A DNA stretch of 64,000 bases from Pachyseris speciosa. Taxonomy: Eukaryota; Cnidaria; Anthozoa; Scleractinia; Pachyseridae. Shown here piece by piece: positions 51,957 to 63,999 of this stretch. Under the pieces are notes generated by a model. That model saw only the letters and a program-made list of their open reading frames with translations, was not told the origin of the DNA and did no database searches. The stretch spans positions 517,501 to 581,500 of the forward strand of contig JAEMWC010000023.1 in assembly GCA_016490735.1 (NCBI GenBank), in the 5' to 3' direction. How positions within the stretch are numbered: the stretch's first letter is position 1; each line of letters starts with the position of its first letter. The position numbers were made by a program, and so were the translations under genes.

Positions 51957-52109
51957 CAAGCTAAAAATTAATTTTCACACTGATTCACATATGCAATTGG
52001 CACTAATGCAAACTGTTCGCTTTTGACCTACCATACATACATACATCACATTATTTACCCTCGGATTTTAGAGTAGCTTGTGCAGCTAATATCTCCGAGC
52101 ATTTAATCA

Positions 52110-52404
52110 TCAGATGAGAGATAGACCACCACACCGGGAACTACGTCCCCTACTCTTTTCGAACAGTGTGTGGGTTCTTTTACGTCCCACAGAATCAATT
52201 ATGAAGAGTTGTGAGACGGGGCCTTCCGTTTATCGTCCTTATCCGAGAAGACTAGAAAGTCTAACCATTTGTAGATGTTATTACAAAGGCAGCACTTTCT
52301 CCTCAATTATTTAAAGACCCTGAGTGTTGGTCCGACCGGGGTTTGAACCACCGACCTCCCGCACGCTAGTCCGGTGCTCTACCACTGAGCTAACCCGTCG
52401 GCGG
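52110..52404 (-). mobile_element. tRNA-derived SINE, copy 2
   Basis: Reads on the minus strand TTAGCTCAGTGGTAGAGCAC (A box), GGTTCAAACCCC (B box), then the same body as 36739-37022, including TAATTGAGGAGAAAGTGCTG and TGTGGGACGTAAAAGAACC. Same family, opposite strand. Confidence 0.88.
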
Positions 52405-52624
52405 TATGGGCACGCTAATGGGCACCATAATTCATCATAGTCAATAAAGCATCTTTTCCAAGGCCATTTCTTCGACATGATGACTCTGTTGAGTTGAAAG
52501 TCCTGAAATTAGTTTCATTTACTTGATGAAGGTTTTTTAAGTACATGTACAGAGTGGTACAACTGCAATTTGTTATATAGCTGGCGTTTTTTCGGCTAAA
52601 GCGTGCCCATTCATTAATATATTG

Positions 52625-53190
52625 GCTAGTTCATGGTCACATATCACCATGAAATCAAAACCCATGAAAATCTCATTATTTTTTTCACAGTAAATTCATG
52701 GTATTTTCAAAACTTTTTCATGGGGTTTTCATTGTCAAATTAATGGTTTTTGCATGGGGTATTTTACCATGAAATTGCCATGAAAAAAGCTTTAAAAATA
52801 CCATGATAATCCTGTGAAAACCAGCAGATTCATGACCCATGAAATATTCAACATTTTGTAAAAGGCCATGAAAAAGTCATGAAGAGGCTATTAAATTTTA
52901 ATGGCACCTGGTATGGTATTTTAATGGGATTTTAATGATGCTGAAAAACCCATGAAACACCCATGAAAAACCACCATGGAAAAAGCATTAAAAAACCATG
53001 AAAAACCTGTGAAAACCAGCAGATTCATGGCCCATGAAATTTTCCACATAATGGAAAACCCATGAATTTAAAACGAGCATTTTCAGGATGTAAGTTTCAT
53101 GGGTTTTTCATATGTGAAAAAACGACCATAGCCCCTGAAAATCCCTTGAAGGTTTTCATGGCTTTTCCATGGTTTTTTTAACCCCATTTG
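52625..53190. repeat. Array of CCATGAAA / TTTCATGG motifs
   Basis: Dozens of irregularly spaced CCATGAAA, CCATGAAAA and inverse TTTCATGG / TTCATGG motifs in both orientations. A second cluster of the same motif is at 56040-56460. Not a regular tandem repeat. Confidence 0.8.
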
Positions 53191-53850
53191 AGGGTTGTCC
53201 ATCACATTCATGGGGAAGGTGATGCCAAACAAGAACCATGAAAATTCCATTTAATTCTGAATGCAATAAAACTGACAAACATACCTTGAATGGAAAATCT
53301 AAGACCTTTATGGCCATTAAATTAATAAATAAATGCTAAGATAAGTCTTTAATTGATGAAAGCAAAGGATAAAACAGATTTGAAGCTGTCCAACAATTTT
53401 ATTTTAACAATACACAAATGACACTTTTACAGACAAATCAGGTCAAACTATTACACTACATGGGCCAAAGAGATTTTTTTTTCCAAAGTTTTACGTACAC
53501 AGTATCAGGTAAGTTTTAATGTTAAGCGTAGTTGTCCAAATCACAAATTTATATAATTATTAGTGTCACATATATTTCAAAAATGTAAAAATTATGTTTC
53601 AAACTTGTGCGTTCAAGGGAAAGCCGATCTTGAGATCTGTACATGTGAATAATAAATTTACATGAACTGGAACAAGGGCAAACAGTGGACTTAGCTCATT
53701 GATTTAAATTTTGTATTGTTCAGGGAGCTTCTTTTGCTGTCCGCGGATGAGGTTGTCAACATGTCCCGCTCCAGCTTGTACAAAAATAAGACCTGTTTCA
53801 AACGTCACGCTACTGTCGTGTCGATTTAACAAAACTTAATTTAGTGTCGA
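53191..53850. other. Spacer between motif array and unidentified coding segment
   Basis: No gene recognised. The region is AT-rich. Confidence 0.4.
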
Positions 53851-53859
53851 GCCAAATTC

Positions 53860-54770
53860 AAAAACCAGCAAAGCAAACCTTGTATCCAAAATGCTAAACA
53901 TACACATTTTCATTAGCAAATTACATGTAGCGTCGTTCTAGACTGATTTAGAGTACTCAAGATAATTTAAGATCTCAGCTAGACCTAGCGAATAACTGAC
54001 CTAAAGTTAACTCGATCTGTTGAACTACTGACGATTGGAAAACCTCTGACAAGATACGAAGGGCGGCCGCGATGGACTACATTTTGCCGAGGAGCACTCT
54101 GATGATCTTGTTCACAGTTTTACTGTGCCGTTGACAAGTTACGGGCTTTTATAATTTAAGAACTGTTCCTATTTCTAATAACAGAGTAAGCTTATTTACT
54201 TACCAAAAACATTCAAAATTCTCGATTTAAAAATGGCTTGCCGGCCTCGAAATCCACGGTGATCAATGTCTTCATTTCCTTTGACATCGGCGCCACAATC
54301 TTCTGCCTTTTGTTCACTATAATAACGCTGTTGTTATTTACCCTGTAAACCACTCAAAAAACCATCTATGCGAAACAAAAAAAACTACAATTATTCGCAC
54401 GATAGACCAACCGAAAACACAATTCAAAGATGGGCGCCAAGAGAGAATGAATAGAGGTTCTTTGTTCGGTGAAAAGCACGAGATAGTCACGTGAAAATTT
54501 TCGCACTATTATTGGCTGTTGCTGAGTAACATCCACTGGACTACTTGATTGCGGTCTTCAGTAAAACGTGCCCTTTCCCTGTTAGCTGAAGCAAGTGCAA
54601 GTGCTCGCTTTGTTTGCATCGGTCATTCAGATTTCGAGTATATGAATCCAATTTCTGGCGAAGATTTTGACGAAAACACACTTTAGGAAGAGATTCATCT
54701 TCAGTTGAGTATAGAACATGCTTTAGATGTTTGTTACCGAACGTTGACGAGATAGCGAAGAGACGAACGA
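53860..54770. pseudogene. Decayed copy of an unidentified element segment (inverted twin at 62.4-63.3 kb)
   Basis: On + a frame related to the 62.9-63.3 kb ORF is readable: ATG at 54071 (MDY), then in another frame AEEHSDDLVHSFTVPLTSYG and a stop, so it is broken. On the minus strand, 54770-54180 matches 62405-62945 (+), including GGCGCC, GTGAACAAAAGGCA and a donor-like TTTTTG|GTAAGT. No known domain. Confidence 0.5.
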
Positions 54771-56039
54771 GTTCGTGGAGGTGAGAAAAATCTCTCGTTC
54801 GCTCTCCAGTCTTACGTTCGTTTCATTTCAAAGGACTTTGTAAATTTCATGAGCTTTTCGGATAAATCACTGAGTAAATGTGACTTAAGGATTGTATTTT
54901 ATTTTATGTAATTGTCTTTTTGCCTTTTTAGTACTATGTTGTGTTTATATAAGTTAAGCTTAATCAGTAGCACTTAATTTAGGCTTAATCATAAATTTGT
55001 TTCCTTGAAAGAATGAAAGTCTTGGTCTGAAAGAATCACAAAACTTTGCAGTCTTTTTTTAATTTAAAGTGGTGGAACTTTAACTTGATATTGATTGGCC
55101 ACAAATTGCTCAAATTTGCATTTTGATGTATCAGCTTACCATTGATTCCAAAACATTTCCAGCAATTCCAAATGCGATTTTTGTTTAGTCTTAAAATTTT
55201 TGGGAATTCCTTGTAATTCCAAGTTACTCCCAACTGGATCAGTGAACATTCCCAGATAATTTGATTAATTCCAAGCCTTTGGTTTTATCCTAATTCTAGG
55301 AATAATCAATTGTGGGCCACAATGGAAACTACTGGGCTACCAGTAATATGTTACCCCTATAAATTGGTAGTATAAAGACTTTTCTAGAGTGCTGAAAAAT
55401 CAGGCCGTGGATTTTGATTATGAAGAATCATCTTTATTTGAATGGAACTGTGATAAGATATTTCAGCTGATCACGTTTTATGATGAGAAGTTTCCTTCAG
55501 TCTAAACAACTCATGGAAATGGCTGGCTTGTCCCTCCCTCTAACCTTTTTGCCCATCCGAACAAAATTAATGTCACTTTCAGTAAAACACAGCATGGATG
55601 TTGACATGACAATCTGGGAAGTAGGTGTGACACACAGTGGGCCCCTCCTTGAAAAATCCTAGCTATGCCCCTTGAGTGTGGTCTACACTTAATCCGCTTG
55701 CTATATTTCTTTCGTATTAAATGATATTATTCCTTTGGTCACTTGTTACGGCACATTGTTCCATTTTTATTCTACTTTTATTGTCATCCCAGTACCGCTC
55801 CAGTATTGTTCTGGTACAAGTTTACAAGTCTAATACCTATATTATGGTCTATGATCTGTTGGCTTGAATTTTGGTGCAAGGTAGTGACATCTATTTGTCC
55901 TCTCTTGATTGCTTTCAATTGTAATAAATAAAATTTCAAAAGTCTATTTTTAAAATGAAAGTCTGTATCAACTATGATTATTTTATTCAAGGCATGTGTG
56001 GTGAATTTTCGTGATTCCCACCTTTTAAGTCCTAGAATC
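54771..56039. other. Spacer without recognised gene
   Basis: Short open frames only. No repeat pair or domain recognised. Confidence 0.35.
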
Positions 56040-56460
56040 TTGGATAATTCATGACCCATGAAATCAGTAATGTAAACGAAATCTTTTTATATGCCATGAA
56101 AAGTATGTTTTCATGGGTCATCAAAGACATTGTGTCGAGTTTCATGGATTATTAATGGCCCATGAAATCGAAGACCACACCACTAGCCATTTTCATGGCC
56201 TATGAAAGTCCAAACACATGACTTTTATGGGCCATGAAATATATATTGTGACGAGTTTCATGGCAAATTTATGGCCCATGAATGTATCTCCTTATCAAAT
56301 TCATGGGTCATGAAATAAAATGCCACATTTTCATGGAAAATTCATGGCCAAAAGAGAACCCATGAAATTACATTTTGCAGTTTTCATGGGCCATTAAATG
56401 GCTTTCATGGGGTATTCACAGAAAATTCATGGCATTTTCATAAAACTGTGGCTCATGGTG
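56040..56460. repeat. Second array of CCATGAAA / TTTCATGG motifs
   Basis: The same motif as at 52625-53190 in dense, irregular spacing and both orientations. The outer end (complement CATACCACCATGAGCC) resembles the outer end of the left array (CATATCACCATGAAAT), so both may be ends of one 3.8-kb element. Confidence 0.75.
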
Positions 56461-56782
56461 GTATGACATCTAACAATGAAACTGTTTCCTGCCAAACACC
56501 ACGAGCGGGCAACATTGCGAAAAATACGACATCAAACGGGAAACAATTCACTGTTACCCGCAAAATGTTGACCGCTATTGCACGTGATCAGAGCGTGCAG
56601 TTGAAGGTGGCCTGATGTTGTCGCTGGAATCTCAGCATGCTTTTCAACCGGTTTGACCCATTTGTTTTGCTATATAACAAATCTCTTAATGACTGGTCCC
56701 TTGGGGAACAGTGAATTTTGTTTCCCTTGAATCTCAATGTTTCCCTTGATAACATTGAGATTCTCGGGAAAAAAATTCTCTG

Positions 56783-57000
56783 TTAACAAGAAATAACACA
56801 CAAACTGCGGTGATAAACATGACAATAGAACGCATTGTTGGAAAACAAAAATAAAACTATATCGTTTAACTTGACGTTTCGTATGTTTCGACATACATCT
56901 TCAGAAGTGACCTTTAGGAACTAAAGTAACAACTAAATTTGAAATTTAAGATAAGTAATTAATTAACAATAACTTTGACAGAAGCTAAAATAATTTGCAT
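56783..57000 (-). repeat. Penelope-like element terminal repeat, 3' copy
   Basis: Begins TTAACAAGAAATAACACAC and ends AAATAATTTGCAT. Direct repeat of 59455-59672. Confidence 0.92.
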
Positions 57001-57014
57001 ATAAAAGTTGCAAA

Positions 57015-59507
57015 CTAATAGAGATACAGCTTTTCGCTGCTTACATTTTCATTTAAGGTAGGTTTCAATTCTCTAATTAGTAAAGTCTCCTTTATCTTGC
57101 AATGAGTGTTTGACCGACCTTTCGCCAATATCTCAAAGTGGTCCCATTTTAAGTTGTGACCAGTTGACGTGACGTGGTCTGCGATAGCAGATGCATGACA
57201 ACTACTCGTGATGGCTTTAAAATGTTCATTTTTTCTGTCATGCAATCTGCGTTTTGTTTTTCCAATGTAGAAATCCTGGCAGTCCCAACAACTAGCTTTA
57301 TAAACAACTTTTGACATTTGGGAACGGTTAATTCTATCTTTGTAGGGAAAAAGAGACTTAATGCGATGAGCGCTTTGGAAAATAACCTTAAGATCAATGC
57401 AGCCAAAAAATTTACTAATGCAGGTCTTCAGTTGTTTGGTAATAATTTTGCTTTGTACTCCTAAATAAGGTAGAACTAAGATTATTTCCTTTTTGGGGAC
57501 TGTGGTGGTTGGAATCTTCGGTCTGTTTTGTTGCCTGTTCAGAACATCATTAATGTTGTAATTGACAACACCAGCAGGATATTCGTTTTGTAACAACAAC
57601 TTCCTCAGTTCATTTAAACAAGACCGCAAAAGAGAAGGTGACGAACAGATGCGGAAACAACGAAAAGTGAGTGTGTGGATGAGGTTTACTTTGTATTTCC
57701 TAGGTGTGAAGGAGTCCCATTTTGTGTACAGGCCGGTAAAGGTCTTCTTTCGGTAGATGGATGTTGAGAAAGTTTGACTGTGGCGTTTGATGAGAATGTC
57801 CAGGAAAGGGATTGTATTGTTCTCTTCAAATTCAATGGTGAATTTGATATTTGAGTGACAGTTATTGAGGTAGTGCAGAAACTGAGTTGCTGTGCTTTTA
57901 CTGTCGAACAAGGTGAAGGTATCGTCAACATATCGAAACCAAATAGAAGGACGAACGTTGTTGTTAAGAACCCATTACTCTTCAAAATGGCACATGAAGA
58001 TATTGGCCAAAACAGGACCTAAAGGAGAGCCCATAGCCACACCGTCAATTTGGTAGTAGTATTGGCCATCAAATATAAAATGGCTTTTCTTTGTGGCAAA
58101 CTCAAGCAAAACTTTCAAGACTGAGCGGGGCAGTGTTGGCGGATTGGGGAGGGCATACAATTTGTCAAGACAAATTTGTATTGTCTCATTAAGTGGAACG
58201 TTCGTAAATAATGAACTAACGTCAAACGAGCACATTATTTCGTTGTTATGGTTATACGTCTTGGCCCAGTCCGCAAAACTAAAAGAGTCCTTGATTGTCA
58301 ACTGATTCGTGGAGATGGGCTGAAGTATGCGTACAAGATATGATGCCAGATTGTAGTTGTAAGTGTTTATAGAGGAAACAATTGGGCGAAAAGGGCAACC
58401 AGGTTTATGAACCTTAGGAAGGCCATAGAGGACACCAGGAGTAGAACCACATGGTAGTATCTTATGGAGGGTGGCATCATCGATGATTTTATCCTTCTTT
58501 AGTTTGCGAAGATACGATATTAAGCTGTCTTCTCTAGATTTTGTAGGGTTCTGCGTAAGTTTTCCAAATTTTGTTTCATCTGAGACCAGTAGTTTCATTT
58601 TATTCAAGTAATCAAGTTTGTTGATGATTACAACCCCGTTCCCTTTATCCGGTTTTGTGATTATAATGCTGTCATCTTTTCGCAAATCAGTCAGGGCTTC
58701 CCATTCCTCTTTGTTAAGAATATGTTTCTTTTTTGAGAAATCATACGCATAGATGTAGCCATAAGATATCTGTTTCAGCTGACATTTGAGTCTGTCTTGG
58801 TTTTCAGCTGTCAACGGTGGCCCGAATCTCTTAAGATCACGGAAAAGCAATTCAAACGAGCATTTGACATCATATCCATCCACTTTTTTGGGTGGTAGAC
58901 AGAAACGTAATCCTCTCGCTAGTACCATTTTCTCAGCCTCTGTCAAAACTCGATGTGAGTAATTTAAGATGATATCATCACTGTTCAAGTTTGATACAAG
59001 TGGTATTCCACATTTCCGTTTTAAATTATTGAATTTCACCTCTAGCTTTCGCGATTGGCGATCCTTCAACTTGGATGCTTTGCTCTCGAGGGTAGAACAA
59101 ATGTGGTTGAAATCAAGCGGGGATAAGACAGATTGAAGAGAGGCACGAGCCCGCTCGTAAGACTCCTTGAATTTGTGACGGGCGGACATTTTACGATTCA
59201 GTTCGTACTTCAGTAAATCCTCCTTGAAGCGACGGCAAGCTGAAGTGACTTGAAACTCACGTCGGGTGAGCTTAAAATCCAGGAATTTAGGGTAAATGTG
59301 GAACAACCTGCATTTCTGTAAGAATCCAATATCCAGTGATGTTTTGTTGAAGCGTGATAGATCCTTCTCGTAATCGCTAACAATTTTCAGCGTCTCCTGA
59401 CCAGACCGCACATAAACAATATCGTAAATACTCTTTGTCTTTGGCCATCGTAGCTTAACAAGAAATAACACACAAACTGCGGTGATAAACATGACAATAG
59501 AACGCAT
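57015..59507 (-). pseudogene. Penelope-like RT + GIY-YIG endonuclease, one in-frame stop
   Basis: One frame of 831 codons from ATG 59507 to the stop at 57015, interrupted only by TAA at 57977-57975. RT motifs: IITKPDKGNGVVIINKLDYL, SFDVSSLFTNVPLNETI, GVAMGSPLGPVLANIFM and, after the stop, WFRYVDDTFTLF (catalytic YVDD). The C-terminus has the GIY-YIG nuclease in its Penelope form: VVYKASCWDCQDFYIGKTKR, then RKNEHF and a KIKETLLIRELKPTLN end. The first 18 residues (MRSIVMFITAVCVLFLVK), hydrophobic, are encoded by the terminal repeat, so the real start may be further in. The stop lies just before the YVDD box and would remove catalytic activity. Confidence 0.9.
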
Positions 59508-59672
59508 TGTTGGAAAACAAAAATAAAACTATATCGTTTAACTTGACGTTTCGTATGTTTCGACATACATCTTCAGAAGTGACCGTTAGGAACTAAAGTA
59601 ACAACTAAATTTGAAATTTAAGATATGTAATTAATTAACAATAACTATGACAGAAGCTAAAATAATTTGCAT
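59455..59672 (-). repeat. Penelope-like element terminal repeat, 5' copy
   Basis: Direct repeat of 56783-57000. Includes the ATG at 59507 of the RT frame. Confidence 0.92.
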
Positions 59673-60604
59673 TCTCCGTTCCCCTCGGACCAGTCACCAC
59701 AGTCATTGTCGTCAATATTATCATGATGATTATTTACTTTCACTTATGAATTGATCCCTTTAAATTATGGATCTCTCACTGTGACATGAATACAGAGTCT
59801 GTGCCGCTGCTAGGAACAGCAAAATTCCTACATGTGTGAGAACACTCTACCTCTGAGATAATTCCTACATCCTGAAATCTAATTTTGGAGGTCCATGATA
59901 CCTACATGTAGAGGACTGAGTATATTATGATAATAATGATGCTTTCAAGTGTAAGTATGGTTGAACTATAAAGCTTTGTTAAGTCTGAATGCAACAGCAT
60001 GTTCTTGGTATATTTAATGGTGGTAACGTTGCAATTGCAAAAGAAACAAAATAATCAAGATTTTATAATGGAACTCATTTTTGCGGTTCTCAATATGATG
60101 ACACATCTCTGCAATATGCCGTTGACCATCCTTGATGAAGAGATTGACATCACCAGGCATGCAGTCTTCAAACAAGACAGAATTTCCATAAGTAAGAAAC
60201 CAGAGTACGAAATAAAAAATTGAAGTTTAACCCTTTAACCCCTTATATCAAAATTTGAATTATCCTATGGTGCCCCCTAAACATTCTCTATAGAACTAGT
60301 GTGGAGAAGTTATTAACATATCACACCAATTCAGTTTGTGTGTTCATTTCCTAAATTCTTGTGACCAAGAGAAATTGGATGCTGATCACTCTTGGGTTAA
60401 AGGTGGCAAGACAAAATGAAGAGGGATTTTTTGATGACCTGAAAATTTCTTTGCAGCAACTGTGTGCTAAGGAGATAAAATTGCACAATTTTTTTTCTCT
60501 GATTTGACATAAAGACTTTCCTTGTTACTTTAAATGGAAGGGTACATGTAGTTATAATCTAATGTATATGTTAGAGGTGAAAAGTAAATCATCTTTTAAA
60601 CCTT
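59673..60604. other. Spacer without recognised gene
   Basis: Short open frames only, for example 59999-60223, without recognisable domain. Confidence 0.4.
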
Positions 60605-60706
60605 ATAGGTTTAATGTCAATTCCCTTTGTCTCCTTGCCTTAATTATTCATAATTAGACTAGGAGACAAAGGGAAGCGACATTCAACCTACATGTAGGTT
60701 AAAACA
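60605..60706. repeat. Hairpin element with CCCTTTGTCTCCT arms
   Basis: AGGTTTAATGTCAATTCCCT / TTTGTCTCC pairs with GGAGACAAA / GGGAAGCGACATTCAACCT around a short AT-rich loop. Confidence 0.75.
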
Positions 60707-61212
60707 ATTTTACCTGAATTTAATTTTACCTGCAACATATACAATTTGTTATTTTGTGGGTTAAAACTGTAAGTAGTGTTTCATCCAAGATAATTAACCA
60801 AACTGGTGGCAAACTAAAAGTTGGAGCAGTTGGGTTTTGCCAAAACTAATTTCCATTTAAAGTTTTTTTATACTTGTGATGCTCTTCAATTTAGCCTCTG
60901 TTCAATATTGATCAGATGCTTTGACACCTTCTGCTTTCAAGTCTCCCCTACCCTCTCAAATTTCCAATTTGAACTACTAGGGGGATGGGGGACATAAAAC
61001 CAACAAATCTATTTCTGTCATCTCAGGTTGCAGCCATTTGGTTTTGTCCAAGATAATGAATGTACACACTGAAACAAAATGTAAAAAAAAACAATACATT
61101 TTAGTAAAACCATTGGTCAGAATCAACAAATTGATATTAATGTCCAGTTATGTGACCAACTGTATTTGATTCACAAATATCATCAATGTGATGCAGATTT
61201 GTTAGACGTCAG

Positions 61213-61378
61213 CCACTTTTGATAGACTGCTATCAGTCCCTTTTTGGAACTGTGGTCGATCCATTAATTAAAGCATGGTGAGCACCAGCAATAGTGTGGT
61301 GGAACTCCAGGGAGTAAGGAGAAAAAAAGCGTGAAGAGACTGGAGAGAGGCAAGAGAAAAAGGGACTGCAGATGTAGC
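61213..61378. repeat. Small MITE related to the GACTGC Mutator-like family
   Basis: TAGACTGCTATCAGTCCCTTT at the left (first 20 bases count) and AAAAAGGGACTGCAG at the right are inverted and resemble the 15958-17833 ends. No clear 9-bp TSD. Confidence 0.45.
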
Positions 61379-61869
61379 TGCAACCACTGCAAATTTCCTG
61401 TATATCAATAGAAAGCTTCATAAAACAATGTAGTTTTTGACAAAAATAGAATTTTACCTACTTCTTCTTTACAAAATAGCTGCTGAACTCTGCAACAATA
61501 GTGATCTTCCTGAGTGAATTCATCAGCTATCGAATGCCAAAGAAAGAGTAAACTAACTGCACAGTGTTATTCACAAAGCATCAATAAACAAAACGATGTT
61601 GGGCTTTTCCGATATATTGATTGGCTAACTAGATATCTGCGACCAAAGTTGGCGTTGCTAAAACATGGGCCGGAGAGGTATTGCATATTAAATGCTTGCC
61701 ATGCAGAAAGTATTTAAAATATCAAAATTTCCTGACACTGTTTTAATTTGTCCAAAGGCGATATATTCTCCAAAAATTCAAGTACAAGATTTTAGCTCAC
61801 AAAGGTTTGTAAGCCACACGGATTTTTTGATATGCTTTAGAGTTGCTATTGATATGTTTTTGATATACC

Positions 61870-62200
61870 CGTCATTATGAGGTATGTTTTTAGTATTACA
61901 TATCAAAAGTGTATTTTTGAGGCATACCAGGAGAGTAACAAAAACATATCAAAAGTGTGATTTAACTGTCTCTTTTTTAACATACCAAATGCAAAGCTTT
62001 TAGTGAGTACCTTAACTGTAGAAAAAACATATGAATAGTGTACTTGGTATTTCTAAGTGTACGGCATACCTCAAATGTATTTTAATAATTTCTGTAACAT
62101 ACAAAAATTGTATATAACATAAAACATATCAAAAGTGTACTTTGGTGTTTCTGGGGGTACAACATATCAAAAGTGTATGTTAATAACTCATGCATACAGA
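61870..62200. repeat. Array of ACATATCAAAAGTGTA motifs
   Basis: At least five copies of (A)CATATCAAAAGTGT or close variants at about 61897, 61942, 62022, 62123 and 62162, irregularly spaced. Lies beside the unidentified segment at 62.4 kb as the CATGAAA array lies beside its inverted twin. Confidence 0.7.
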
Positions 62201-62404
62201 AATATTCTATTCAACAGGAAGAGTAATACCATAAAAATGTTTCCAATGAGTTGGGTGCAACACCTAGGTATATAGAAGCACCACCAGTATCAACTAAAAA
62301 GCTTTTGTAAAGTATTTGCTCTACATGAATGCAATGCAGTTGCCTGTTTTCTCACCTACACTATGACTGAACACAAATCAAATAATATTCGAGGACAAAT
62401 GGGT

Positions 62405-62945
62405 CATCTGAAACATGTTTTTATCCTCCACTGAAGACGAATCTTCACAAAGCGTGTTTTTGGCGAAATCTCCGTCATGCAGAAATTGGATTTATATCCC
62501 CAAGGTCTGAACAATTCAGTGGAAAAGAAGCAAATCAAGTTAGATATTTGTCGGAGGAAAGCGAATTACATGTTCCACGGTAAGGCACAAGATTCTCTGA
62601 AGACTGCAATCAGGTAATCCAGCGGACTTTACACAGCAACAGCCAATGATAGCGTGCGAATTTTCACGTGACTATCCTCGTGCCTTTACCAAACAAAGAA
62701 CCTCTATTCATTCTCTTTTGGCGCCCGTCTTTGAATAGTCTTTTCTGTTGCTCGATTGTGTGAATAATTGTTCTTTCTTTCCCTTCTCGGAGATGTGTTT
62801 TTCGTTGTTCAGTGGAAAACAGCGTTAGCGTAGTAAACAAAAGGCAAGTTTGTGGCTCCGATGTCCAACTAAATGAAGGCATCACCGTGGATGTATCAGC
62901 CAGTACGAGGCAAGCCAATGAAAGTTTTTGGTAAGTGTACACAAA
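62405..62945 (+). other. Promoter/5'-exon-like segment, inverted twin of 54180-54770
   Basis: Homologous, in opposite orientation, to 54180-54770. It contains a candidate short exon (MKASPWMYQPVRGKPMKVF) ending at a strong donor TTTTTG|GTAAGT near 62930; the twin keeps the same donor. Likely the start of a gene in an unknown repeat family. Confidence 0.4.
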
Positions 62946-63264
62946 AGGATGAATTCTTAAATTGTAAAAGGCCGTAACTTGTCAAGGACACAGTAAAACC
63001 TGAAATAACAAAAGCATCGCATAACATATAGTGCTCTTCGAGCTGAACAGCGTTATCCATCGCGGCCACAGTCGTGTCTTGAGGTCTTTGAATCGGTACA
63101 GTATGTTGCCCAGTATCCGACCAGTTACAAAATAATTTCAGTTGAAGCGATGTGTTCATTAATTTCCCTCGAACGAAGTATTCCGAAAGGAAGCCCAACA
63201 TTTCACCTTTTAAATCCAAGGTTTGGTGGGCTTTTAGCTTGAAAAACACTTGCAGAAGGCGCAT
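62896..63264 (-). CDS. Hypothetical protein, 122 residues, unknown family
   Basis: Open frame MRLLQVFFKLKAHQTLDLKG ... EMLGFLSEYFVRGKLMN ... MDNAVQLEEHYML ... GFTVSLTSYGLLQFKN. No known domain. The part FTVSLTSYGLL is conserved as FTVPLTSYGLL near 54110-54150 in the inverted twin, which suggests past protein-level constraint or simply recent common origin. May be one exon of a transposon gene. Confidence 0.35.
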   Translation of the reverse strand: MRLLQVFFKLKAHQTLDLKGEMLGFLSEYFVRGKLMNTSLQLKLFCNWSDTGQHTVPIQRPQDTTVAAMDNAVQLEEHYMLCDAFVISGFTVSLTSYGLLQFKNSSFCVHLPKTFIGLPRTG

Positions 63265-63874
63265 TTCTGTTCAGGTGAGTGAAATTTTGGCTACATAATC
63301 ACAAGCTCCACAATTTGTTTTAACAGTTATAACGCAAACAGCGGCGCGCGTCACGTAATTTGAGCATCAAGGTGACCTTTGGATAACAGTGAAATTGCAA
63401 GTGTTTGAATGGGGAAAAAGTATCGAGTTTGAAGGCAAAATTAGGAATGATTTTTCAGCAAAATGTTCTCACCTGATCTCTTTTATAGTTCACTTTGTGT
63501 CCTGTCTGATTTCTTGGTCGATTTGAACAGATTTCGTGGAGATTCTATTGCAACGGCTTCTCTCTCTGAAAATGTACCCAATATAATATTATGGCAGGGT
63601 AGTCGGCCAGAGGAATCCACCGGATCCACTAACGGAAAACAGCCATAAATTCGTTCCAAAGGCTCCAATCACGTTGAAATTTCACGTGGACCCCGGCAGA
63701 TAGTAACAACACATCCATTGTAGGCTCCGGAGGACCATTAACATGGAGAGGGAATTATTCCTGAATAATAATTATCTAGAATCTTCTCCGTTGAGATCGT
63801 CTAAAGAGTATTGATTCAAATGTCTATAGTGCTCTAATCGTTTTCAAATATGGCTCAGTTGGCGACTCGGCCTA
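63265..63874. other. Spacer without recognised gene
   Basis: No domain, RNA or repeat pair recognised. Confidence 0.4.
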
Positions 63875-63999
63875 CACGGACCTGTGAGTCAAATTACTTA
63901 CTCACCCGATGTCCAACAGTCAACTGATTCCATGAACAATCACACCCAATTGACCATTGGCCACTGGGTAATTAATTTGACTCATAGGTCCATGTGTTT
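63875..63999. repeat. Hairpin element at right edge
   Basis: ACACGGACCTGTGAGTCAAAT near 63875 (first 20 bases count) pairs with ATTTGACTCATAGGTCCATGT at the window end. Small foldback. Confidence 0.7.

Larger units (their letters stand above)
56783..59672 (-). mobile_element. Penelope-like element with 218-bp direct terminal repeats
   Basis: The coding strand is minus. 56783-57000 and 59455-59672 are direct repeats at constant offset 2672 with very few differences, the pseudo-LTRs seen in Penelope-like elements. Between and into the 5' repeat runs one RT-GIY-YIG frame with a single stop. The flanks share ATTCTC (56775-56780, 59671-59676), a possible short TSD. Repeat similarity and the almost open frame indicate a recent insertion. 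Confidence 0.88.

Noticed and set aside
57149..57406. Overlapping minus-strand frame
   Set aside because: Alternative-frame shadow of the Penelope-like endonuclease region.
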